Shown piece after piece: positions 1-7,033 of a DNA stretch of 15,461 nucleotides. Numbering within the stretch: position 1 is the stretch's first letter; each line of letters begins with the position of its first letter. Position numbers and translations under genes: made by a program. Source of the stretch: Candidatus Cloacimonadota bacterium (GTDB taxonomy: Bacteria; Cloacimonadota; Cloacimonadia; Cloacimonadales; Cloacimonadaceae); the NCBI GenBank assembly GCA_023230245.1, contig JALNXT010000007.1, positions 1 through 15,461 on the forward strand. Reading direction: 5' to 3'. The notes beneath the pieces were generated by a model that was not told where the DNA came from, made no database searches, and was given only the letters and a program-made list of their open reading frames with translations.

Positions 1-1
1 C

Positions 2-424
2 CATATCCCTGCATTAAGGGATAGGATTGATGATATCCCCGATCTACTGGAGTTCTTTACCAACAGATATTCTGCCGAAACCAATAAAAGAAAACCAACG
101 ATAAACGATGATTTTATTGAACGGCTAAGTAAACATACCTTCCCCGGAAACGTGCGCGAGCTGAAGAATTATGTGGAACGTCTTTTTATATTGCACTATA
201 GGAGCGTTTGGGATGCAAGTATTCTGGATAACATCAGCACCTTCAGCAAATCCCAACAACCTGCCCAAGTTTATGATGGAAAGGATATAAAAAGCATCGA
301 AGCGGAGATAATCATACAAGCACTAAAACAGGCAAAGGGCAAGCAAAAAACGGCTGCGCTTATCCTGAACATGACAGAAAGCACCCTCAGCAGGAAGATT
401 AAGCGGTTAGGGATTGTATTCTAA
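2..424 (+). CDS. Sigma-54-dependent transcriptional activator, C-terminal part (partial, 5' end outside window)
   Basis: The reading frame is open from the first bases of the window and ends with TAA, giving about 140 residues. It begins with ALRDRIDDIPDLLEFF, the conserved segment late in the AAA+ domain of bacterial enhancer-binding proteins. FPGNVRELKNYVER follows; this is the hallmark (PGNVREL) closing that domain. The last 45 residues (AALILNMTESTLSRKIKRLG) form a Fis-type helix-turn-helix that binds upstream activating sequences. By family knowledge it remodels sigma-54 RNA polymerase using ATP. The sensory or receiver domain lies outside the window, so the signal and targets cannot be judged. 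The stop is only 4 bases from the stop of the convergent lipoprotein gene, leaving no room for a separate terminator. The family call is secure; whether it is a two-component response regulator is unknown. Confidence 0.92.
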   Translation, partial: HIPALRDRIDDIPDLLEFFTNRYSAETNKRKPTINDDFIERLSKHTFPGNVRELKNYVERLFILHYRSVWDASILDNISTFSKSQQPAQVYDGKDIKSIEAEIIIQALKQAKGKQKTAALILNMTESTLSRKIKRLGIVF

Positions 425-428
425 AGCC

Positions 429-1370
429 TTACCTTACGATCTTGGTGTACATTCTGCCACCCGTGGCACTGCCAAAATAACCCAAGGCACCCTGAACGCC
501 TCCATAGAAGTATCCTTCAGGCATGTAGTTGTATCGGTAATAGTTGTCGTCAGCGATATATAGTGACACTCTGTAGCGTCCTAAAAACACAAATGCATAG
601 CGATAATCTTTCACCACCACATAGTTGCCAACCAGTCCTTCTTGCGGCATAGAAACATATCTGCCCACAGATTGTATCCGACGAATACTTGCCCCGCTAG
701 CGTTATATCCTTCTTCCATCTCTGCACTTGGATGCTCAATTCCGAATACGGAAATGGCAAACTCCAGCTCATCGGTGCTAAACTCTTCCAGGCAATACAT
801 TTCCAGCATAAGGTTGCAGGCACCGCTGAAAGAGCCGGTATTCATTGCCAGCGGGTATTTCTGATCTATCTCGCTGTACTTCATGGTAGTTATGGTATCC
901 GGAGTAAAGCTATAGCCCTCGCCCGGGATATTATTCTGTAGTATATCTGGAACTAACTGTGCCTGGGCAGGAACGGTAGTTTCGGCGGTGATTAGTTGCG
1001 GGTATCCCGGAATCTGTATTTCTATGCGATAGCGGTGTTCCGGCTGAATAACATGCAAACCCGCATCGATATACTTAATCTTCATTTCCACCAAATCAGG
1101 GCGGGGCGTTAGTGTCCACTCTGTCTGGTCGGTCAGGTCTTTAATTGTTACTTCGGCGTTTGCAACGAACAATGCAAAAGGGTCAAAGTCTTCAATAGTG
1201 GTGCTGCGGGTTATATAAATGGGATGCTCCAAATCTATCGCTTCACCGGCGATCAGCAAGCCCGCCAAAGTGTAAACATCGCCCTCAAAACGCTCTGGAG
1301 CGGTGAACTTCGTGCAGGAAGCAGTAAGCAGCAGCAGGATGGGAAGCATTAAACGCAGTAGTTTTACCAT
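429..1370 (-). CDS. DUF4249-family outer-membrane-associated lipoprotein
   Basis: This is a 313-residue protein starting with a lipoprotein signal: positively charged MVKLLR, a hydrophobic stretch, then a lipobox ending LTASC with Cys19 as the lipidated residue. The mature part has a beta-rich pattern. An early segment (about residues 30-130) alternates strands like the N-terminal Ig-like part of DUF4249 proteins, with AETTVP closing it. The ATG overlaps the last 7 bases of the upstream TonB receptor gene, so the two are probably translationally coupled. An AGGAG sits 10 bases upstream, inside the receptor gene. In Bacteroidetes, DUF4249 lipoproteins are commonly encoded directly after TonB-dependent receptors, which suggests a surface partner in substrate capture, analogous in position (not sequence) to SusD. 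The substrate is unknown. Assignment to DUF4249 is from remembered pattern, not a search. Confidence 0.8.
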   Translation of the reverse strand: MVKLLRLMLPILLLLTASCTKFTAPERFEGDVYTLAGLLIAGEAIDLEHPIYITRSTTIEDFDPFALFVANAEVTIKDLTDQTEWTLTPRPDLVEMKIKYIDAGLHVIQPEHRYRIEIQIPGYPQLITAETTVPAQAQLVPDILQNNIPGEGYSFTPDTITTMKYSEIDQKYPLAMNTGSFSGACNLMLEMYCLEEFSTDELEFAISVFGIEHPSAEMEEGYNASGASIRRIQSVGRYVSMPQEGLVGNYVVVKDYRYAFVFLGRYRVSLYIADDNYYRYNYMPEGYFYGGVQGALGYFGSATGGRMYTKIVR

Positions 1371-3679
1371 TTTACATTCACTCCTATGAAGGGTAATAAG
1401 GGGAATTGGGTGGCGTCATTCGCTTTAAGCTCCAGTCCTCCAGAATCAGTGGGAAGCAATGAATAATCCCGCGAGCCCACGTTTTTGCGGTTAAACACGT
1501 TTATCACCTCGAAGTAAGGCTCTATTGATCCCCAGCTCTTAACCCATTCATATTTGGTGCTAAGATCAAGACGCACGTATTCCGGCAGACGAATCCTATC
1601 TTTATAGCTATAAATAAGCTGGTAGCTCTCGCCATCGTAGTAGAAGCGTTCGGGTTTGCTGCTTGGCTGTCCGCTATTGTAAGAAAAGTTCATGCCGATC
1701 TTAAAATCGCTGCCCAATACCTGAAAGCCTGTGGCTCTGGTGAGATTATAGGTCTCCACTATCGATAAATTGTGGCTGCGGTCATACTTAGGGTAGTAGG
1801 CAACGCCTTGGTGCGTGATGGGATCCAGATTAAAGCCTTCCATCTTGCGTTTGGTTTTGCTAAGGGTTAAGCCGATAAAGCCTTCGAATCCGTTCCAATC
1901 GGTGCGTAGCATCAGGTCTGTGCCATAGGTGTAACCCTTGCCCACATGGAAGGTGTCGGAGAGCGTTCCAGTTTCATTGTCCCAGCTAAAATCTGTGGCT
2001 ACGTTGTATTCCAACAGGTTTTTATAGGTCTTATAGTACACTTCCATATCGAAGGCAAAATTGGAAGTCAATTGACGTTTGTAACCGAGGGTATAATGCA
2101 AAGATTCTCCCGGTTTCAAGCTGCCATCCAGCGGGAACCAAACATCAAAGGGAGTGCTGATTTCCATCGTCATCAGAGTGAGGTATTGATGGTATAAACC
2201 AAAGTTTAGATACACGCTTTCACCCACGTCCAGATTGCGCCGCAGCGAGATACGAGGCTCCAGATTCATGTAGCTGGCATCGGGAATGTGTGCCAGGTTT
2301 TTCTCAACGGTTTTATACATCGCCAAACGCAAGCCGGGTTGCAATGTCCAAAGCGGGTTTATATCCCACACATCCTGCACATAGGCTGCTGCGGTTAAGC
2401 TGCCCACGGTTATATCTGGCAGTGAGTTGGGATCAAATTGCTGAGATGTATCCATCTCCAGCCAAGTGCGGTTCCACTTTAGCTCCGTGCCAAAATCCAA
2501 CTGATGGTTGTTGCTGGGGCGGTAGCTCATATTTGCTTTACCGGTGAGGTCATGGATACCATTTCGCCGTTCAAAGGCAACATCTCCGCTTTCCGCTATT
2601 TGCGAGAAGTTACTGGTGAATTCGCTGCCTGCGAACACAAATTGCGCAAACAGCTTGGGATTGAAGATATGAACGAGCTGAGTGGTGAAGGTTTTATTGC
2701 CCCAATCCAGCTTCAGCACTGCACCAAAATCGAAATTCAGCTTGTCTCTACCAAAATACGCACTGGCAGAAACCTTATCTCTGGGGCTGGCATCCCAATT
2801 AACCTTGAAATGCCCATCATAAAAGTAATAATCAGGCAGGTCTTTGTATATTTGCTTCACCACTTCCAGATAGGTGCGCCTCAGCGAACCCATATATGAA
2901 CCGTTTTGATTGCCAATATGAATGGGTCCCTCCAGCGTGGCGCTACTAGAAATGGCAGAAAGCCTGGCTGTGCCTTGATGGTAATTGCGGTTGCCCTGAC
3001 GGTTCATCACATCCAATACACTGGATAGCCTACCGCCATATTTAGCCGGATAACCGCCTTTGATAAGCTCGATGCTCTCCACCGCGTCGCTATTAAAGGT
3101 GCTGAAAACTCCACCAAAGTGATTGGGATTGTAAACATCGATATCATCCAGCAGAATCAGGTTTTGATCGGGTGAGCCACCCCGCACATAAAGCCCGGAA
3201 GAAAAGTCCGATATGGGAGCAACACCGGGAAGAGCCAGCACCGCTCTAAAAACATCCGCTTCGATGGGGGAGACCACGCTTTGGATTTGTTCGGTGTTAC
3301 GCCGAATCAAGCTGCTGCGAATAGTGGGTCCTTCGTCTTCGTTTGTGCCGGTTACGGTTACTTTCTGAAGTTCAATGGCGTTTTTCCCCATAGCTGCGTC
3401 AAAACTAATATTCTGGTTAACATCGCTGATGCTGAAGCTGTGGCTCAGGGTGAGGTAGGAAATCAGGGTAAACTCCACAGTATAAGTCCCCGGAGCGACG
3501 ATATTCAGCACATAATAACCCTTTTTATTAGTTTGCATGCCCACTTTGGTCTCGGCAATGCGAACGTTCACATATTGCAAGGGTTCAGCGCTATCGGCAC
3601 GGCTCACAAAACCGCTGATCGTAGCAGCAGATAGGGGCAAAAACATAAGCATGATAATAGACAACACATATAGCTTCAT
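1364..3679 (-). CDS. TonB-dependent outer-membrane receptor with carboxypeptidase-like regulatory N-terminal domain
   Basis: From the chosen ATG the protein has 771 residues. Residues 1-18 form a signal peptide (MKLYVLSIIMLMFLPLSA). Residues about 20-105 are a CarboxypepD_reg-like beta-sandwich domain (SGFVSRADSAEPLQYVNVRI, then NKKGYYVL and APGTYTVEF). Residues about 125-235 are the plug (LPGVAPISDFSSGLYVRGG, LLDDIDVYNPNHFGG, ELIKGGYPAKYGGRLSSVLD). The rest is a beta-barrel ending in a terminal aromatic residue (VNVKW), as usual for BamA-assembled porins. A GTG further upstream (3718) would add 13 residues before the signal peptide. The ATG at 3679 is preferred because it begins the signal peptide and has GAGG six bases upstream. 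The role is energised uptake across the outer membrane together with the coupled lipoprotein; the ligand cannot be inferred. TTGACA lies on the minus strand at 3738-3733, without a recognisable -10. Confidence 0.95.
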   Translation of the reverse strand: MKLYVLSIIMLMFLPLSAATISGFVSRADSAEPLQYVNVRIAETKVGMQTNKKGYYVLNIVAPGTYTVEFTLISYLTLSHSFSISDVNQNISFDAAMGKNAIELQKVTVTGTNEDEGPTIRSSLIRRNTEQIQSVVSPIEADVFRAVLALPGVAPISDFSSGLYVRGGSPDQNLILLDDIDVYNPNHFGGVFSTFNSDAVESIELIKGGYPAKYGGRLSSVLDVMNRQGNRNYHQGTARLSAISSSATLEGPIHIGNQNGSYMGSLRRTYLEVVKQIYKDLPDYYFYDGHFKVNWDASPRDKVSASAYFGRDKLNFDFGAVLKLDWGNKTFTTQLVHIFNPKLFAQFVFAGSEFTSNFSQIAESGDVAFERRNGIHDLTGKANMSYRPSNNHQLDFGTELKWNRTWLEMDTSQQFDPNSLPDITVGSLTAAAYVQDVWDINPLWTLQPGLRLAMYKTVEKNLAHIPDASYMNLEPRISLRRNLDVGESVYLNFGLYHQYLTLMTMEISTPFDVWFPLDGSLKPGESLHYTLGYKRQLTSNFAFDMEVYYKTYKNLLEYNVATDFSWDNETGTLSDTFHVGKGYTYGTDLMLRTDWNGFEGFIGLTLSKTKRKMEGFNLDPITHQGVAYYPKYDRSHNLSIVETYNLTRATGFQVLGSDFKIGMNFSYNSGQPSSKPERFYYDGESYQLIYSYKDRIRLPEYVRLDLSTKYEWVKSWGSIEPYFEVINVFNRKNVGSRDYSLLPTDSGGLELKANDATQFPLLPFIGVNVKW

Positions 3680-3755
3680 AAAGTACCTCAATTGAGCTTG
3701 ATTTGGGAACGTTTTCACGGTAAGGGTGTTTTTGTCAAGTTAAGCGGGCTTGAGT

Positions 3756-3781
3756 GTAGAGCAGGATTCTAATCCTGCTAA
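3756..3781. repeat. Short palindromic repeat element, copy 1
   Basis: GTAGA is followed by the perfect 18-base palindrome GCAGGATTCTAATCCTGC (3761-3778) and then TAAA. A related copy is at 10108-10134, where GTAGC is followed by GCAGGACGCTGATCCTGC and CAAA. The two share both arms, the spacing and the flanks, so this is a dispersed element and not a chance hairpin. It lies between the TonB receptor start and the heptamer array. It could fold as a hairpin in RNA but has no T-run to mark it as a terminator. Confidence 0.65.
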
Positions 3782-3793
3782 ATAGTAACTTAA

Positions 3794-3883
3794 GTTAAGA
3801 GTTAAGAGTTAAGAGTTAAGAGTTAAGAGTTAAGAGTTAAGAGTTAAGAGTTAAGAATTAAGAATTAAGAATTAAGAATTAAG
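3794..3883. repeat. Heptamer tandem array (GTTAAGA x9, then ATTAAGA x3 plus partial)
   Basis: Nine exact head-to-tail copies of GTTAAGA run from 3794 to 3856. Three copies of ATTAAGA and a partial fourth follow to 3883. The clean switch from G to A at unit position 1 indicates separate expansions of two variants. The 7-base period does not match a helical turn. The array lies 115 bases upstream of the TonB receptor start, on its 5' side, so length change could affect its promoter region. That is inference; replication slippage alone would explain it. Confidence 0.95.
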
Positions 3884-3900
3884 CTAAGCAAGCCAAATAC

Positions 3901-3967
3901 CTGTAGTCCTTGCGGCAGCAAAACAAGAGACAGTAATAAAGTATATTGATACCGAAACGACTCCACC
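3901..3967. repeat. 67-base inverted-repeat element, copy 1 (degenerate)
   Basis: The outer ends CTGTAGTCCTTGCGG and CGAAACGACTCCACC resemble the arms of the better preserved element at 10173-10239 (CTGGAGTCCTTGCCACA and TGTGGCAACGACTCCAG). Total length is the same (67 bases) while the interior differs. This suggests a family of small palindrome-ended elements. Copy 1 is weakly symmetrical (about 10 of 14 arm positions), so it is called mainly by comparison with copy 2. Confidence 0.45.
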
Positions 3968-3976
3968 CCAGCACAC

Positions 3977-4096
3977 CATCACTCCATCACTTCATCACTC
4001 CATCACCTCATCACCTCATCACTCCATCACTCCATCACTTCATCACCCCATCACTTCATCACCTCATCACTTCATCACTCCATCACCCCATCACTA
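3977..4096. repeat. Octamer tandem array (CATCACYY, 15 units)
   Basis: Fifteen consecutive 8-base units of the form CATCAC followed by two pyrimidines (TC, TT, CT or CC) run from 3977 to 4096; the last unit ends in TA instead. That last unit supplies the TAG stop codon (4096-4094 on the minus strand) of the DUF4287/DUF5655 gene. The array therefore begins exactly at the 3' end of a gene. The variation confined to the last two bases of each unit suggests an old array that is still homogenised. In one plus-strand frame it reads as a His/Thr/Pro/Ser-rich pseudo-peptide, which is an artefact of the repeat. Confidence 0.95.
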
Positions 4097-4660
4097 TTCT
4101 GCTTTTTCGTAAGCCAATCTCATCCAGTCTATCACCTCTTTAGTAACATCTTCCAAAGTGCCGAGCTTGATGCGGTGGGTGCACATACCGGGAGTGGGCA
4201 ATGCTTCCAAAACACCGCGCGGTTCCTGGTCTTTAAGCTTTAGTATCACCTCAAAGCGTATTTTGGATGCGGGAGTCAGCATGGCAAACTGAGTGTTTCT
4301 ACTGAGGCTAACATAGGATTGTTTGGGGCTAATCTCCACGTCATCGCCAAACTTACGCACGATCCCTATCAGCTTATCGTAAATAGGTTTCAGCTCTTCT
4401 TTGCCGGAATACTGCTTATCCACAAGCTGCTCTGGCGTATCAGGTGAAGCTTCCATAGCAAGCTTGGCATGGTAAATAAGTAGCCCTGCATAGCCTTGCC
4501 CAATTCCAAACTCTTTCCTCAGGTAGGTAACTTTGTCGCTCGTTCTCGTAAAAGGCTGCTTGTTGATAATCTCTATCCATTCTTCCAGAGGCTTACCGGT
4601 TTTAAGTTGCACGTTTTGTATCATGCTTGCCCAAACTTTTTCATTATGTTTATCGCTCAT
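4094..4660 (-). CDS. DUF4287 and DUF5655 domain protein
   Basis: This is a 188-residue cytosolic protein without a signal peptide. The first 70 residues (WASMIQNVQLKTGKPLEEW, then YLRKEFGIGQGYAGLLIYHA) match the DUF4287 pattern: a helical module recognising a 'TGK...W' start and a 'YLR.E..IG.G.A..L' helix. Residues about 85-188 (ELKPIYDKLIGIVRKFG, then SYVSLSRNTQFAMLTPASK) match DUF5655, a compact alpha/beta domain of unknown function. The two domains often occur together as one small protein. No catalytic residues are known to me. An AGGG purine stretch lies upstream of the ATG. The gene is divergent from purS across an operator-rich region, and its stop codon is the last unit of an octamer tandem array. 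Biological role unknown. Confidence 0.85.
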   Translation of the reverse strand: MSDKHNEKVWASMIQNVQLKTGKPLEEWIEIINKQPFTRTSDKVTYLRKEFGIGQGYAGLLIYHAKLAMEASPDTPEQLVDKQYSGKEELKPIYDKLIGIVRKFGDDVEISPKQSYVSLSRNTQFAMLTPASKIRFEVILKLKDQEPRGVLEALPTPGMCTHRIKLGTLEDVTKEVIDWMRLAYEKAE

Positions 4661-5001
4661 TTCTCTATCCCTTTTTTATTGCGTTGTTTTTTTGTTACAT
4701 ACAAACCCAGCTTTGCTAAGTGCATATATTTGTCAACATATCTGCTATAATCGTCTTTGGAAACCATTTTCTCCCTTGCTTTACGCTATATATCATACGT
4801 ATATCTCCAGTATATCAACCGTATATTATATACGGATGATATAGGGAGGTTATAGTGGTGATACACGTTCTTAGGCAGGTGTGAAAAATGCAAAAATCGC
4901 CAATCAAAAATGGGGGTATGCCTGAAATAAACAAAAGTATTGACTAAATTGGCAAGCTTTAAGAGTGTGACTATCTGTATAGTAATATCAGAGGAATAAC
5001 G
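4661..5001. other. Divergent intergenic region between the DUF4287 gene and purS
   Basis: No plausible gene is present in these 341 bases. The main content is the cluster of three 16-base operator-like motifs at 4789-4843. A TTGACA lies on the minus strand at 4736-4731 and a TTGACT on the plus strand at 4940-4945. Neither has a good -10 at the standard spacing. I see no match to a purine riboswitch upstream of purS. The purS ribosome-binding site (AGAGG, 8 bases before the ATG) closes the region. Confidence 0.6.
4789..4843. promoter_or_regulatory. Three-copy 16-base operator-like motif (TATATCAWMCGTATAT)
   Basis: The copies are TATATCATACGTATAT (4789-4804, +), TATATCAACCGTATAT (4811-4826, +) and TATATCATCCGTATAT (4843-4828, minus strand). 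The two plus copies are 22 bases apart start to start, close to two helical turns. The last two face each other around a single T and form a 33-base palindrome (4811-4843) with a perfect 8-base inner arm pair CCGTATAT/ATATACGG. This arrangement is typical of binding sites for a dimeric repressor or activator. The sites could serve the purS operon, the divergent DUF4287 gene or both. They do not resemble the PurR sites I know from E. coli or Bacillus. Confidence 0.7.
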
Positions 5002-5253
5002 ATGTTAAAAGCAAAAATCTTTGTTCAGCTCAAAGCCAGCGTACTCGATCCCCAAGGCAAAGCGGTAACTAATTCACTGCATCATTTGGGGTTCCAGAAC
5101 GTTTTGGAAACCAGAATCAGTAAGTATATTGAGATCACTTTTTCCTCAGACGATGAAACAGAAGTGCGCAAACAAGTGGAGCATATTTGTGATAGCTTGC
5201 TTGCCAACCCTAACACCGAGACCTATCACTACCAATTTGAGACAGTGGAGTAG
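5002..5253 (+). CDS. purS: Phosphoribosylformylglycinamidine synthase, PurS subunit
   Basis: This 83-residue protein has the usual PurS length. It shows the typical ferredoxin-like pattern: strand KAKIFVQLKASVLDPQGKAV, helix NSLHHLGFQNV, strand ETRISKYIEITF and helix VRKQVEHICDSLLANP, ending in strand YHYQFE. By family knowledge PurS bridges the glutaminase PurQ and the synthase PurL, helping transfer ammonia for conversion of FGAR to FGAM in purine synthesis. The ATG is preceded by AGAGG at 8-base spacing. purQ begins 5 bases after the stop. It is first gene of the plus-strand run downstream of the operator cluster. PurL is not in the window, so the complex must be completed from another locus. 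Confidence 0.95.
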   Translation: MLKAKIFVQLKASVLDPQGKAVTNSLHHLGFQNVLETRISKYIEITFSSDDETEVRKQVEHICDSLLANPNTETYHYQFETVE

Positions 5254-5258
5254 ATGCT

Positions 5259-5954
5259 TTGCGGGTTAGCGTAATTACATTTCCCGGTTCCAATTGCGAT
5301 CACGATGCCTACAGCGTATTTGCGTCCCGTGGTCACCAAGCCAAGCTGATCTGGCACAAGGATACTGATCTTGAAAAGCCCGATCTGGTTATCCTGCCGG
5401 GTGGTTTTTCTTATGGAGATTATCTGCGCTGCGGTGCATTGGCGAGGTTTTCGCCGATCGTGAAGGAAGTGATGGATTTTGCCCAAAAAGGCGGACTGGT
5501 GATGGGGATCTGCAATGGATTCCAGATACTCACCGAGACAGGTTTGCTGCCCGGAACTCTGCTGATGAACGAATCCTTGTCCTTCATCTGCAAGCATCAA
5601 TATGTGCGCGTGGAAACATCGGAAAGTCCCTTTACTATGAACATCAAAACAGGAACGGTGCTGGATATACCCGTAGCTCACAAAGAAGGGAATTACTTTA
5701 TCGATGCCGATGGTTTGAAGGTGCTGGAAGCGGAAAATCAGATACTATTTAAATACTGTGACCTAAATGGCAAAACTACTATAGAGAGTAATCCCAACGG
5801 TTCGCTGCAGAACATTGCCGGGATTTGTAATAAAACACGTAATATTTTGGGCATGATGCCCCATCCGGAGCGTTCGGCTACGGATACAGTCGTCAGTCAG
5901 GACGGCAGGCGGATATTTGAAGCTTTGGAAAGCTATTACAGCGCCCTTGCTTGA
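5259..5954 (+). CDS. purQ: Phosphoribosylformylglycinamidine synthase, glutaminase subunit PurQ
   Basis: This 231-residue class I glutamine amidotransferase matches the length of small PurQ proteins that work with PurS. The N-terminus RVSVITFPGSNCDHDAY is diagnostic. The oxyanion strand LPGGFSYGDYLRCGALA follows at residues 46-62. The nucleophile Cys85 lies in GICNGFQIL, and His202 and Glu204 lie in MMPHPERS. All three triad residues are present, so it should be active. It releases ammonia from glutamine for PurL in FGAM formation. The start is TTG at 5259: it falls exactly where family members begin, and GTGGAG is 8 bases upstream inside the end of purS. The nearby ATG at 5254 is in another frame. 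The 3' end overlaps comF by 38 bases. Confidence 0.96.
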   Translation: MRVSVITFPGSNCDHDAYSVFASRGHQAKLIWHKDTDLEKPDLVILPGGFSYGDYLRCGALARFSPIVKEVMDFAQKGGLVMGICNGFQILTETGLLPGTLLMNESLSFICKHQYVRVETSESPFTMNIKTGTVLDIPVAHKEGNYFIDADGLKVLEAENQILFKYCDLNGKTTIESNPNGSLQNIAGICNKTRNILGMMPHPERSATDTVVSQDGRRIFEALESYYSALA

Positions 5955-6624
5955 TGCCGTAATCCCACCTGCATGTTTGGTGTGCGGTGAACGCTTGGAA
6001 GATCAGAGCCAAGTACTTTGTGAAGCCTGTGAAGGGAAAATATCCCTATATTCGGGCAGCCTATGCAAAGTATGTGGCAGCGAAATGAAGGAATACCCTT
6101 GCGAAGTGTGTGCCGAAGAAAACTATGCTTTCGATCTTGCCAGGTCTGTATTCCGCTACAGCACACCCATTAAGGACTTGATTCACGAGCTTAAATACAA
6201 TGGCTATGTATCTCCCGCGGGCTACTTTGCCTTGCCTTTGGCGGAATTGATAGAAGGCGACGAAGATTTGCAGGATTATGATTACTTTTGCGCCGTACCC
6301 CTGCACACAGTACGCAAAAGAGAACGAGGCTATAATCAATCGGATCTGATCGCTTATGCCACCGCAAAGCTATTGGGGAAGCCCTATTTGAATCCCGTCA
6401 GCAGGCGGATTAATACACTCAGCCAAACCCTGCTTAGCAAGGCAGGCAGAATCAAAAACCTTAGCGGTGCCTTTTACATAAAGGATATTGCCGCAGTGAA
6501 GGGTAAAAGCGTGATCGTGGTGGATGATGTGTTTACCACCGGCACAACCCTGAACGAGATTGCCAAACAATTGCGCTTGGCAGGCGCAGAAAGAATTGCA
6601 GCCGTTACGGTTGCCAGGCCTTAA
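5917..6624 (+). CDS. comF: ComF family phosphoribosyltransferase-like protein
   Basis: This 235-residue protein has an N-terminal double zinc ribbon with eight cysteines in CxxC pairs (Cys20/23, 35/38, 50/53, 62/65). The core carries the family motif RKRERGYNQSDLIA (residues 133-146). The PRPP-binding loop VIVVDDVFTTGTT lies at residues 199-211 near the C-terminus. Known relatives (ComFC, GntX) take part in DNA uptake or nucleotide salvage-like roles; the enzymatic activity is not settled. The called start is TTG at 5917 inside purQ, which places the usual hydrophobic 'LLDAVIPPACLVCG' lead-in about ten residues from the N-terminus. Another TTG at 5947 is possible. It overlaps purQ by up to 38 bases and ends one base before the next ATG, so it belongs to the same transcription unit. 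Confidence 0.92.
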   Translation: MKLWKAITAPLLDAVIPPACLVCGERLEDQSQVLCEACEGKISLYSGSLCKVCGSEMKEYPCEVCAEENYAFDLARSVFRYSTPIKDLIHELKYNGYVSPAGYFALPLAELIEGDEDLQDYDYFCAVPLHTVRKRERGYNQSDLIAYATAKLLGKPYLNPVSRRINTLSQTLLSKAGRIKNLSGAFYIKDIAAVKGKSVIVVDDVFTTGTTLNEIAKQLRLAGAERIAAVTVARP

Positions 6625-6625
6625 G

Positions 6626-7021
6626 ATGAATAAAGAATTTCAGGAAATACGTCCCCAAACCTCGGAAAGCGATATCAACGATATGATAGAAAAGGTTTCC
6701 CGTTTCATTGCAGAGCGTCATTTGGCGCCTGCGGGGATACTGTTCTTAGAATCAGTGCGCCCCCTGCATGGAATCGGCAGCCAAGCGATGTTCTTTATCC
6801 TGCCTTTTGCAGAGATAATCTTCGATTCCAAGAAATACCAGCAGTTTGCCATTATGATGGAGAACGAGGAAAACCTAAAAAAGCTGATAAATAGAATTGA
6901 TGAACTGGATGAAGAACTCTCCCGCGACCGGCGTAAAGAAGCCAGAATCAAGAATAAACGCCGCAAGGCACAGATAAAAGCCTTTTTTACTAGAATAATA
7001 AAACCTAAAAAAGCTGAATAA
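6626..7021 (+). CDS. Unknown 131-residue protein between comF and the MutL-family gene
   Basis: I do not recognise a named family. The start is the ATG one base after the comF stop; a longer open frame upstream only overlaps comF in another frame. Visible features are an acidic-neutral N-terminal helix (SDINDMIEKVSRFIAERHL), then a hydrophobic segment at residues about 32-62 (LAPAGILFLESVRPLHGIGS, then MFFILPFAEIIF). After that comes a helix, ENEENLKKLINRIDELDEEL, and a strongly basic tail (RRKEARIKNKRRKAQIK ... KPKKAE). The hydrophobic part contains charged residues and looks amphipathic or membrane-associated more than a clean transmembrane helix. I have a vague memory of similar short proteins ('LFLE..RPL...G.Q') in other anaerobes. 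Its position, 12 bases before the MutL-family ATPase, suggests a shared process. Confidence 0.8.
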   Translation: MNKEFQEIRPQTSESDINDMIEKVSRFIAERHLAPAGILFLESVRPLHGIGSQAMFFILPFAEIIFDSKKYQQFAIMMENEENLKKLINRIDELDEELSRDRRKEARIKNKRRKAQIKAFFTRIIKPKKAE

Positions 7022-7033
7022 GCGGAGGAATAT

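Noticed and set aside
2504..2899. 131-codon plus-strand open frame inside the TonB receptor gene
   Set aside because: It is a shadow of the beta-barrel coding region on the opposite strand, without a plausible start context.
3794..4096. Possible CRISPR array
   Set aside because: Units are 7 or 8 bases and head to tail with no unique spacers, and no cas gene is nearby.
3946..4143. His/Thr/Pro/Ser-rich plus-strand open frame
   Set aside because: It is a translation of the octamer tandem array running into the antisense of the DUF4287 gene; there is no ribosome-binding site.
4940..4968. Sigma-70 promoter for purS from TTGACT at 4940
   Set aside because: The bases 17 positions downstream (GAGTGT) do not resemble a -10 box, so it is not called as a promoter.
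4844..5001. Purine riboswitch upstream of purS
   Set aside because: I could not find the conserved purine aptamer junction sequences or its paired arms.
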